Of a stretch of DNA of 7,164 nt, positions 1 through 6,621 are shown piece by piece. Under the pieces are notes generated by a model. The model was not told the DNA's origin. It searched no databases and saw only the letters and a program-made list of their open reading frames with translations. How positions within the stretch are numbered: the stretch's first letter is position 1; every line of letters starts with the position of its first letter. Location: assembly GCA_016213455.1 (NCBI GenBank), contig JACRAG010000301.1:1-7164 (forward strand), written 5' to 3'. The translations under genes were made by a program, and so were the position numbers. The DNA comes from Anaerolineae bacterium (GTDB taxonomy: Bacteria; Chloroflexota; Anaerolineae; Anaerolineales; Anaerolineaceae).

Positions 1-1
1 G

Positions 2-166
2 ATTCTGGTTGTCGCCGTGCGCGCCAGAGTCGACTTCCTGGCCACGTTGAACACAAAGCATTTCATCGATGACCCTGAAGTATCTCGCCGGAGCGGGTTG
101 CGGATTGGCACACCCGGTGACGCATTGGCCTGGGTGCGAGAACAGTTGGCCAAACCATCCGAGTGA
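2..166 (+). CDS. PIN-domain protein, C-terminal fragment (5' end outside window)
   Basis: The frame is open from the left edge to a TGA at 164-166 and gives the last 54 residues of a protein. The visible part contains DFLATLNTKHF (fragment residues 11-21) and then LRIGTPGDALAWV. This resembles the end of PIN-domain proteins, where a strand ending in an aD(f/y)LvT.N..HF-type motif is followed by a final strand and a TP-x-(e/d)-x-L helix cap. PIN domains are Mg-dependent ribonucleases and are often the toxin half of VapBC-type toxin-antitoxin pairs. The other acidic catalytic residues and any antitoxin gene would lie to the left, outside the window, so toxin status is not shown. The gap to the next gene and the minus-oriented hairpins between them suggest it is not co-transcribed with the hydrolases. 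The family call rests on motif resemblance only. Confidence 0.68.
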   Translation: MLVVAVRARVDFLATLNTKHFIDDPEVSRRSGLRIGTPGDALAWVREQLAKPSE

Positions 167-180
167 GTTTGCATAAAGAT

Positions 181-190
181 AGAAATTTCT
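181..190. repeat. 10-base perfect palindrome in the intergenic region
   Basis: AGAAATTTCT is its own reverse complement and lies 14 bases after the PIN stop codon, in an AT-rich stretch. It could be a small operator half, or chance in AT-rich DNA. No convincing -35/-10 pair is seen next to it. Confidence 0.2.
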
Positions 191-243
191 GTAACCATCG
201 TCTCTATTCCTCCTTTCAAAAACATTGATCTTCTCAAAACAAA

Positions 244-291
244 AACAGCCAGCCTCCGTCGGGATGAAACTCCCTTCGAAAGCTGGCTGTT
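244..291 (-). terminator. Inverted repeat with T-run on the minus strand (terminator or attenuator-like)
   Basis: AACAGCCAGC at 244-253 is exactly complementary to GCTGGCTGTT at 282-291, a 10-bp stem with a 28-base loop. The loop itself contains a short GGGA/TCCC pairing. Read on the minus strand the stem is followed directly by TTTTTGTTTT, as in an intrinsic terminator. Read on the + strand it is followed by GGCCAG with no T-run, so it should not stop + strand transcription efficiently. No minus-strand gene is seen to its right that it would terminate. It may be a relic of a rearrangement, or act on antisense transcripts from the hydrolase region. Confidence 0.55.
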
Positions 292-308
292 GGCCAGTTA
301 ACGAAAAA

Positions 309-333
309 GCGCCCGTGCTTTTTGCACGAGCGC
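309..333 (-). terminator. GC-rich hairpin abutting the first hydrolase start codon
   Basis: The arms 309-318 and 324-333 pair over ten positions with one C/A mismatch (313 against 329), around a TTTTT loop at 319-323. On the minus strand the stem is followed by TTTTTCGT, giving a second terminator-like structure in tandem with the one at 244-291. On the + strand the hairpin ends 3 bases before the ATG at 337. It would bury any ribosome-binding site for that gene, and the alternative TTG start at 322 falls inside its loop. The pairing is seen directly; its function as terminator or translational control element is inference. Confidence 0.45.
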
Positions 334-336
334 CGA

Positions 337-2268
337 ATGATAGCAATTTACCAGATTGGCGATTTATGCGGTTTTTGTTTACTCATAGACAAAAGTCCCG
401 AAATTCCCGCGCCCTACCTGCGCTTCTATATCAACGGGCTGTTCCGTTGGAATGCCCCAGGCAGCATCCTGCGTAACGTGGAAAACCCTGGCGGTTTTTG
501 CCTGCAAAGCCCTCATCAGACCTTTAACATCAGCGTCCTTGGGCGCCTCGACCCCACTCCCATCAACGCCAGCCATCCGGGTGTGCTGATTTACGGCGAC
601 CAGACCGCCTACGTGCGCTGCAATCACACCATGAGCCCCGTGGAAATGGATGCCTTCCTGACTGAAAAACGCGCCGCCTGGGATCGTACCAGCCTGGCAG
701 GCGGCGGCACGCTGCAGGATGCGCCGGAAGCCATGCTGCGCGGGATCCTGTGGAACACCATCTACGAGCCGATCAAAGAGCGCATCTGCACCCCGGTCAC
801 CCGCGAATGGTGCATCATCAAACCCGAGCGCCCGTGGTTTGGCTCATACGTGCTGTTCGTTTGGGACACCTGCTTTAACGCGCTGATTGCCGCCGGGCAG
901 AGCAAAGAACTGGCCGAGCAGCAGATTTACAGCCTGCTGCAGGGCATGGTCAACGGCATGCTGCCGCTGGTTGACTCGGAAGTCAGCATCTTCGACGACC
1001 GTTCGCAGCCGCCCGTGGCTGCCTTTGTCGCGCTCAAGCTTTACCACCAGTTTGGCGATGCGGGTTTCCTGGACGCCATCTTCGAGCGTTTGCTGACCTG
1101 GCATCGCTGGTGGCTGCCCAACCGCGACCGCAACGGCGACGGCTTGCTGGAATGGGGCACCGACCTGCCCGTGACGCATACGGATTATCAGGGCTACCTG
1201 GATGTGGCCAAATGCGAATCCGGGCTGGATAATTCGCCCATGTATGACGACACAACCTTTGATCCTGAGCTGCACACCATGCGGCTGGCGGATGTGGGGC
1301 TGAACAGCCTGTACGCGCTGGACTGCTGGGCGCTGGCGGAGATCGCCGCGATCCTCTCAAAACATGCCGGCAATTCCCCGTCACGGGCCGGGACCGAACA
1401 GGAACTGCGGGCAGAATATATTGCCTTTGGTGAGCGCATCAACCGCGAGCTGTGGAATGAACAGCTTGGCATCTACTGCAACCGCCATTGGGATGGACGC
1501 CTGAGCGCCACCCTCAGCCCGACCTGTTTTTATCCCATGCTGGCGGGCATCGCGCCGCGCGAACGCGCCGAACGCATGCTCAACCAGCACCTGCTCAACC
1601 CGCAGGAATTCTGGGGCGAATACGCCCTGCCCGCCAGCGCGAAGGATCACCCTGCCTTCGCGGACAACAATTACTGGCGCGGGCGCATCTGGGCGCCGAC
1701 CAATTTCCTGGTCTATGAGGGGTTGAAACGCTGCGGATACGACGAAGCAACCCACCAGCTTGCCCGGAAAAGCCTGGCCCTGTTTCTGCAGGAGTGGCAG
1801 GCGGAGAGCCACATCCACGAAAACTATAACACCCTCACCGGCGACGGCGACGATGTATCCAATGCGGACCCGGTTTACACCTGGGGCGGTCTGCTGGCCC
1901 TGACCGGCATGAGCGAGCTGGTGCATGTGCGGGTCGAAGGCGGGCTGGATTTCGGCAGCCTGTCCGGTGAGCCTGCTGCCCTGCACAACTTCCACGCTGC
2001 AGGCGGAGTCTACACCATCACCACGGCTGCGGATGGCCTTGTTGTCAAGCGCAGCGACGGGCTGGAGATCACCACCAGTGCGCCGGCACGGATTACCGGC
2101 TTCCGGCAGTCCGGCGACACCCTGATTTTTACCGTCTCCGCAGCCGGCGGCGGCAGCCTCGCACTACGCATCCCTGCGGGGGTGGTCAACCTCGATATCA
2201 CAGCCAACAACCTGCGGGTGATCCGTAGTGCGCAGGAAAATGGACTGGTTCGCATTCCGCTTGGGTAA
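337..2268 (+). CDS. GH63/mannosylglycerate-hydrolase-like (alpha/alpha)6-barrel glycoside hydrolase
   Basis: Probable inverting exo-acting glycosidase of 643 residues. Residues 1-130 form a short beta-rich N-terminal part. The alpha-helical barrel follows, with WDTCFNALIA (from W176), GLLEWGTD (269-276), ESGLDNSPMYDD (from E294), NYWRGRIWAPTNF (W447), HENYN (E495) and YTWGGLLAL (W516). By analogy with GH63 and GH37 enzymes, D298 is the likely general acid and E495 the likely base. The last 110 residues are a beta-sandwich cap. No signal peptide is seen, so it is probably cytoplasmic. Start choice: an in-frame stop lies at 265-267; ATG 337 is preferred over TTG 322, but neither has a good Shine-Dalgarno sequence. 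The first 25 codons are AT-rich (TTA, ATA), unlike the rest, so the N-terminus may be altered. The substrate (alpha-glucoside, mannosylglycerate-like or other) is unknown. It ends 17 bases before the lipoprotein gene, suggesting co-transcription. Confidence 0.82.
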   Translation: MIAIYQIGDLCGFCLLIDKSPEIPAPYLRFYINGLFRWNAPGSILRNVENPGGFCLQSPHQTFNISVLGRLDPTPINASHPGVLIYGDQTAYVRCNHTMSPVEMDAFLTEKRAAWDRTSLAGGGTLQDAPEAMLRGILWNTIYEPIKERICTPVTREWCIIKPERPWFGSYVLFVWDTCFNALIAAGQSKELAEQQIYSLLQGMVNGMLPLVDSEVSIFDDRSQPPVAAFVALKLYHQFGDAGFLDAIFERLLTWHRWWLPNRDRNGDGLLEWGTDLPVTHTDYQGYLDVAKCESGLDNSPMYDDTTFDPELHTMRLADVGLNSLYALDCWALAEIAAILSKHAGNSPSRAGTEQELRAEYIAFGERINRELWNEQLGIYCNRHWDGRLSATLSPTCFYPMLAGIAPRERAERMLNQHLLNPQEFWGEYALPASAKDHPAFADNNYWRGRIWAPTNFLVYEGLKRCGYDEATHQLARKSLALFLQEWQAESHIHENYNTLTGDGDDVSNADPVYTWGGLLALTGMSELVHVRVEGGLDFGSLSGEPAALHNFHAAGGVYTITTAADGLVVKRSDGLEITTSAPARITGFRQSGDTLIFTVSAAGGGSLALRIPAGVVNLDITANNLRVIRSAQENGLVRIPLG

Positions 2269-2270
2269 AC

Positions 2271-2274
2271 GGAG
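2271..2274 (+). promoter_or_regulatory. Ribosome-binding site for the lipoprotein gene
   Basis: GGAG lies 11 bases upstream of GTG 2286 and just after the stop of the preceding hydrolase. It supports use of the GTG start, which gives a textbook lipoprotein signal sequence. Confidence 0.55.
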
Positions 2275-2285
2275 AAAATTCCAGC

Positions 2286-4934
2286 GTGAAAAAAGCTTGT
2301 ATCCTTCTTATTCTGATCCCATTCCTGCTCGGCGCATGCGCCGCCACCGCGACACCGGCGCCGGTTGATCCGGTGCTGCATGTCAGCCTGACCGGCAATG
2401 ATGATACCGGTGACGGTTCGCTGCAAAATCCGTGGCGCACCATCCAGCGCTGTGCGGACGCTGCCCAACCCGGCGATGTGTGCGCCATCCATGCCGGCAC
2501 CTATCGCGAAACCGTACGTCCGGCGCGCTCCGGCGAAGCAGGCAAGCCGATCCGGTTTACCGCCTACCAGGACGAACCGGTCACCATCAGCGGTGCAGAG
2601 GTGGTCACCGGCTGGCTGCCTGTGGATGGGCAGATCTACGCGGCGCAGGTGGACTGGACGCTGGGACGCGGCAAAGACCAGATGTTTGTGAACGGCGCGG
2701 CATGGGTGGAAGCGCGCCACCCCAACACGGCAGACGCGGCTTGGGCTTATCCGCTGGAAGAGCTTTCGCCGCTCTGGCTGCCGCGCGGCAGTTTTGCTGC
2801 CAACAAACAGCACACACCGGACGATGACCGCTACCGCCTGACCAGCGACACCTTGCTCGATCAGCCCGACGATTTTTGGAAGGGCGGCATGTATGTGGGC
2901 TGGCACTACTGGGCATGGTCTGCGCAGACCGGGCTGATTGCCTCATCCCAATCCGGGGAGTTGAATATCGATCCGTCCACCGTCAGCAAACGCTGGTTTT
3001 GTACATTCGCCGATTGTTACGCTGAATGGTATCCGGATAACGGGCGCGGCGTCATCGTCGGCGCGCCAAACGCGCTCGACAGCGCCGGGGAGTGGATCCT
3101 CAGCGATGGCACGCTCAAAGCCTGGTTCCCTTCTGACGCAGATCCGAACACGCTCACGGTCGAGGTGAAGCGCCGTCAGCTGGCATTCGACCTGCGCCAG
3201 CGTTCCTACATTGAGATGAGCGGGCTGAACATTTTTGCGGCATCGCTGACCATGGCGCAGGGCTCGCACAATCTCGTGGATGATTGCCAGTTTGAGTACA
3301 TTTCGCATTTCACACTCATCGCGGACGGGCGCGAAGGCTGGGTGGACGAAAAAGGTGGCGTGCTGGATGCCACGCTGCCATCGCAAGGTCTGGTTGGGAT
3401 TTACATCGGCGGCACGGAAAACACTGTGAGCAACTCGGTCATCCGCCACAGCGCCGGCGCCGGGCTGATTTTGCAGGGCACCCGCCACCGGGTGTACAAC
3501 AACCGGATCGAGCAAATTTCTTATGCGGGCACATATCTCAGCAACATCTTCATCACCTATGATCCCCTGCTGGACCCCGCCCCCGATGACCTCCGTGGCG
3601 GTCACATCATCTCTTACAACACACTGCGCATGGCGGGGCGCTCGCTCATTCACGTCAATGGGCTGGGAACCGCGCCCGATCTCAGCGCCGCCACCCGCTA
3701 CGATACGCTGACCATCACCCACAACGAAATTTCCGATGGCATGTTGCTCAGCAACGATGGCGGTCTGGTGTATGGCTACGGTGTGACGCTCGGCAACACT
3801 GAATTTCCGGGTGTTGTTGCCTACAACGCAATCCACGATTCGTGGAATCGCGAGAATGGGGCGCTGGTTTTCTGGGACAATGGCACATGGAGCGTCCATA
3901 ATCATCACAACCTGCTGTGGGGTGGAATCGCGGACCATGCCTTCAACACCACCGGCGATGACCGCACCTGGGAAAATAACCTCTTCAAGCCAGAGTGGCG
4001 TGGGGCGCAGACCCTGTCCGATGCCAATTTCCCTGGTGAACGCTTCGCCTTTGGCTATGGCGCTGCTCCCGAACCCGCTCCAGCTCTTCCCACCCTCACG
4101 CCCGTCCGGGAGGTTCCGGATGCATTTCTCGAAGCCGAATTGTTCTCCGCGCAAAGTGGCATCCAGGAAATGGACGGATTTGTGGGTGGATGTGACAACG
4201 GCGACTGGCTCTCCTTCGAAAACCTCTATTTTGCCTCCGGGTACACCACACTCAAAATGCGCGCCATCATCCCGGTTTCGAATCCCGGGCAGCGTGTGGA
4301 AGTACGCCTGGACAGCCCGGACGGCGAAAAGATTGGCGAATTCGTAACCACCGCTCCTGAACAATCCGGTGAGTTTGTGCACCAATCCATCCCGCTCGCC
4401 CCGGTCAGTGGCACGCATACGCTTTACATCGTCTGCCGTGGCTCAGGGCGCACCGGGGGTTTTGACTGGTTCCGGCTCGAAGGCGGTTTTGGCGCGACCG
4501 CCACGCCTGCACCTCAGGCGATCAATCTCGCGCTCAAACGCCCTGTGATAGTATCCAGCCTGGACGAAACCGGCTCCAATGCCGATTGGGCAGTGGACGG
4601 CAATTTGAAAACGCGCTGGACCAGCCTGGCATTTGTCGATCCGCAGTGGATTGTGGTCGATCTGGGCGAAAGCCGCCAGATTGCACGCGTCATCCTGCGT
4701 TGGGAAGCCGCCTTCGCCCGCGCCTACCGCATCCAGGTCAGCGACTCACCCGATGGCGGCTGGCAGGATATTTATGTTGAAGCCAAAGGCAACGGCGAGG
4801 TGGACGATATCCAGGGTCTGAACGCAACAGGGCGTTACCTGCGTATTTATGGCGAACAGCGTGGTTCTGAATGGGGGTATTCGTTGTGGGAAGTCGAAGT
4901 TTACGATCCACAGCAGGCCGGATGGGTAAAATAA
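2286..4934 (+). CDS. Secreted lipoprotein with right-handed beta-helix, CBM6/35-like and F5/8C (CBM32-like) domains
   Basis: An 882-residue modular surface protein. Residues 1-18 form a lipoprotein signal (MKK, hydrophobic core, LLGAC with Cys18), followed by a Thr/Pro/Ala linker. Residues 30-105 match the start of DUF1565-type beta-helix proteins (GSLQNPWRTIQRCADAA, PGDVCAIHAGTYRETVRPA, then ISGAEVVTGW). Residues 125-310 include MFVNGAAWVEARHPN and an extra beta-rich insert. Residues 310-575 are beta-helix coils (VYNNRIEQIS, HIISYNTLRM, LTITHNEISD, VVAYNAIHDS). Residues 610-735 (EAELFSAQSG, GDWLSFENL, GGFDWFRLEGG) are a CBM6/35-like jelly roll. Residues 745-880 (NLALKRPV, DGNLKTRWTS, WIVVDLGE, LWEVEVYD) are a discoidin domain. 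Beta-helices of this kind occur in glycosidases such as GH120 and GH141 and in polysaccharide lyases; which applies here cannot be told. Two binding modules and the lipid anchor imply action on an external glycan. GTG start with GGAG upstream. Confidence 0.85.
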   Translation: MKKACILLILIPFLLGACAATATPAPVDPVLHVSLTGNDDTGDGSLQNPWRTIQRCADAAQPGDVCAIHAGTYRETVRPARSGEAGKPIRFTAYQDEPVTISGAEVVTGWLPVDGQIYAAQVDWTLGRGKDQMFVNGAAWVEARHPNTADAAWAYPLEELSPLWLPRGSFAANKQHTPDDDRYRLTSDTLLDQPDDFWKGGMYVGWHYWAWSAQTGLIASSQSGELNIDPSTVSKRWFCTFADCYAEWYPDNGRGVIVGAPNALDSAGEWILSDGTLKAWFPSDADPNTLTVEVKRRQLAFDLRQRSYIEMSGLNIFAASLTMAQGSHNLVDDCQFEYISHFTLIADGREGWVDEKGGVLDATLPSQGLVGIYIGGTENTVSNSVIRHSAGAGLILQGTRHRVYNNRIEQISYAGTYLSNIFITYDPLLDPAPDDLRGGHIISYNTLRMAGRSLIHVNGLGTAPDLSAATRYDTLTITHNEISDGMLLSNDGGLVYGYGVTLGNTEFPGVVAYNAIHDSWNRENGALVFWDNGTWSVHNHHNLLWGGIADHAFNTTGDDRTWENNLFKPEWRGAQTLSDANFPGERFAFGYGAAPEPAPALPTLTPVREVPDAFLEAELFSAQSGIQEMDGFVGGCDNGDWLSFENLYFASGYTTLKMRAIIPVSNPGQRVEVRLDSPDGEKIGEFVTTAPEQSGEFVHQSIPLAPVSGTHTLYIVCRGSGRTGGFDWFRLEGGFGATATPAPQAINLALKRPVIVSSLDETGSNADWAVDGNLKTRWTSLAFVDPQWIVVDLGESRQIARVILRWEAAFARAYRIQVSDSPDGGWQDIYVEAKGNGEVDDIQGLNATGRYLRIYGEQRGSEWGYSLWEVEVYDPQQAGWVK

Positions 4935-4973
4935 CCGGTGAAGAAACCTTTCCGTTTCTACAGCATCGCAAGG

Positions 4974-4992
4974 CGGCTGCCTTCTCCAGCCG
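4974..4992 (+). other. Small hairpin in the lipoprotein/hydrolase intercistronic gap
   Basis: CGGCTG at 4974-4979 pairs with CAGCCG at 4987-4992 around a 7-base loop. No T-run follows, so it is not a convincing terminator. It could be an RNA-processing or stability element that sets different expression levels for the genes on either side, or it may be chance. Confidence 0.25.
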
Positions 4993-5020
4993 GAGTCCTT
5001 GCTTTAAATAATCTGCACCA

Positions 5021-5027
5021 AAGGAAG
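5021..5027 (+). promoter_or_regulatory. Ribosome-binding site for the second hydrolase
   Basis: AAGGAAG lies 5 bases before ATG 5033. Another ATG at 5028 is in a different frame and is followed at once by GAA TGA, so 5033 is the real start. Confidence 0.6.
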
Positions 5028-5032
5028 ATGGA

Positions 5033-6553
5033 ATGATCGATTGGTACGCCACGTATATTGAAAACCCTAACGCCGCACGCAACCCGTACCGCGGGCTGCC
5101 GCCGCGCATGGAATCCCTGCCCGGCTATGTTGAATCCCGCCCGCACCTGCCGCAGCCCTTCTGGGACGGGCACGACTCCGCCATCGCCTGTTATTGGAAG
5201 GTCTGGGAGCTGGCTTTTCGCAACCTGAAGCTGCCCACAACCGAAAACGGATTTGTCTCGCCCTACATCGACACCGCCTTCAACGGCAACCTGTTTCTGT
5301 GGGATTCGGCCTTCATTCTCATGTTTTGCCGGTATGCCAGCCGGGCCTTCAATTTTCAGCAGACGCTGGACAACTTCTACTGCAAACAGCACCCGGATGG
5401 GTTCATCTGCCGGGAGATCCGCGAAAGCGACGGCTCGGACTGCTTCAAGCGCTTCGACCCGCCCGCCACCGGTCCGGAAGTGCTGCCGTGGGTGGAGTGG
5501 GAGTATTTCCTCAACTTTGGCGACCAGACCCGGCTGGAGCGGGTCTTCCCGGTCCTACTGGCTTACCACCAATGGATGAAACATTACCGCACCTGGCAGG
5601 ACGGCACCTACTGGGCCACCGGGTGGGCGTGCGGCATGGACAACCAGCCGCGCCTTTCGGTACACCGCGGCGTGGCTGCTCCGGATGGCCCCGTGGAATG
5701 GTGGGACCATGACCACATGACCTGGGTGGACGCCACCTTCCAGGCGCTGCATTCGGCGCGCATCCTGGCGCGCATGGCGCAGACGCTCAGCTTGCCCGAG
5801 GAAGCCGCCCGACTGCATGCGGAAGCCGAAGCGCTGCAAAACACGGTGCGCACAACCCTGTGGCATGAAGCCAGCGGCTTCTATTACGACCGCTTCGCCG
5901 ATGGCACGCTGTCCACGGTCAAAACCATCGGCGCATATTGGGCGCTACTCGCCGAAAACCTGCCTGTGACGCGCCGGGCGCGCTTCATTGCCCACCTGGA
6001 GGACCCGGGCGAATTCAAACGCGCCCACCGCGCGCCCTCACTCTCCGCCAATCACCCGGATTACAATCCCGCCGGCGGTTACTGGCGCGGTTCGGTGTGG
6101 GCGCCGACCAATTACATGCTGCTGCGCGGGCTGAGCGCCAACGGATTGCACGATCTGGCGCATGAAATCGGCAGCAATCACCACGCCAACGTGGTGCGGG
6201 TCTTCGAACAGACCGGTACTCTTTGGGAGAACTACGCCCCCGACCATGCTGCGCCCGGCAGCACCGCCGCCGGTGAATTTGTCGGCTGGACCGGGCTGCC
6301 GCCCACCGCGGTGCTGCTGGAATATGTTTTCGGCCTGCGCCCAGATGTGCCCAACCAGCGCATGACCTGGGATGTACGCCTTCTGGAAGCCCACGGCGTC
6401 CAACAGTATCCCATCGGCGCGCAGGGTTTGCTGGATCTGCGCTGCGAAGCGCGCGCCGGCGCCCAGGAAAAACCACGCATCACCGCCAGCGCCAACCTGC
6501 CGCTCACCCTGGAGATCCTGTGGTCCGGCGGTCGGGAAATCATGGCGTTGTAA
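5033..6553 (+). CDS. GH63/GH37-like (alpha/alpha)6-barrel glycoside hydrolase (trehalase-like superfamily)
   Basis: Probable inverting glycosidase of 506 residues with no signal peptide. Motifs in order: LFLWDSAFILMF (W90, D91), GWACGMDNQPR (D203, likely general acid), GGYWRGSVWAPTNYML (W351), LWENYAPD (E399, likely general base) and FVGWTGLPPTAVLLEYVFGL (W419). The C-terminal 60 residues form a short beta cap. It lacks the roughly 85 extra residues that the upstream GH63-like enzyme has before its WD motif. Spacing between the putative acid, the YWRG motif and the base is almost the same in both proteins (148/48 here, 149/48 there), so the two share a fold. The DNQPR acid motif is closer to GH37/GH63 sugar-specific exo-enzymes than to GH15. 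The substrate is unknown; position beside a secreted beta-helix protein and a GH2 enzyme argues for oligosaccharide breakdown in the cytoplasm. Start set by AAGGAAG 5 bases upstream. Confidence 0.83.
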   Translation: MIDWYATYIENPNAARNPYRGLPPRMESLPGYVESRPHLPQPFWDGHDSAIACYWKVWELAFRNLKLPTTENGFVSPYIDTAFNGNLFLWDSAFILMFCRYASRAFNFQQTLDNFYCKQHPDGFICREIRESDGSDCFKRFDPPATGPEVLPWVEWEYFLNFGDQTRLERVFPVLLAYHQWMKHYRTWQDGTYWATGWACGMDNQPRLSVHRGVAAPDGPVEWWDHDHMTWVDATFQALHSARILARMAQTLSLPEEAARLHAEAEALQNTVRTTLWHEASGFYYDRFADGTLSTVKTIGAYWALLAENLPVTRRARFIAHLEDPGEFKRAHRAPSLSANHPDYNPAGGYWRGSVWAPTNYMLLRGLSANGLHDLAHEIGSNHHANVVRVFEQTGTLWENYAPDHAAPGSTAAGEFVGWTGLPPTAVLLEYVFGLRPDVPNQRMTWDVRLLEAHGVQQYPIGAQGLLDLRCEARAGAQEKPRITASANLPLTLEILWSGGREIMAL

Positions 6554-6612
6554 ACGATGCCTATCACATTCGCCGGACTGCATTTAAAATGAAACATCCT
6601 TCACCCATCATC

Positions 6613-6616
6613 AGGA
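6613..6616 (+). promoter_or_regulatory. Ribosome-binding site deciding the GH2 start
   Basis: AGGA lies 5 bases before ATG 6622. The in-frame ATG at 6589 has only a distant GGA, so 6622 is preferred. It also places the conserved LSGSWEI block close to the N-terminus, as is usual in GH2 enzymes. Confidence 0.5.
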
Positions 6617-6621
6617 ATGCC

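Noticed and set aside
209..217. CCTCCTTTC on the + strand, identical to the 3' tail of 16S rRNA
   Set aside because: The match is only nine bases, with no rRNA sequence before it. It is better explained as the complement of an SD-like motif or as chance.
225..476. 83-codon + strand frame starting in the intergenic region
   Set aside because: It runs through both hairpins and overlaps the hydrolase N-terminus in another frame. Its composition is low-complexity and shadow-like, with no ribosome-binding site.
2010..2906. 298-codon minus-strand open frame spanning the end of the first hydrolase and start of the lipoprotein gene
   Set aside because: It crosses two well-supported + strand genes, including a lipoprotein signal sequence, and has no recognisable domain, so it is a shadow.
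2943..4418. Long open frame (491 codons) on the minus strand opposite the lipoprotein gene
   Set aside because: It is antisense to a clearly coding frame with recognisable domains, and its translation shows no known motif. GC-rich coding DNA often leaves the opposite strand open.
4974..4992. Possible terminator between the lipoprotein and the second hydrolase
   Set aside because: The stem is only 6 bp and no T-run follows, so transcription probably continues.
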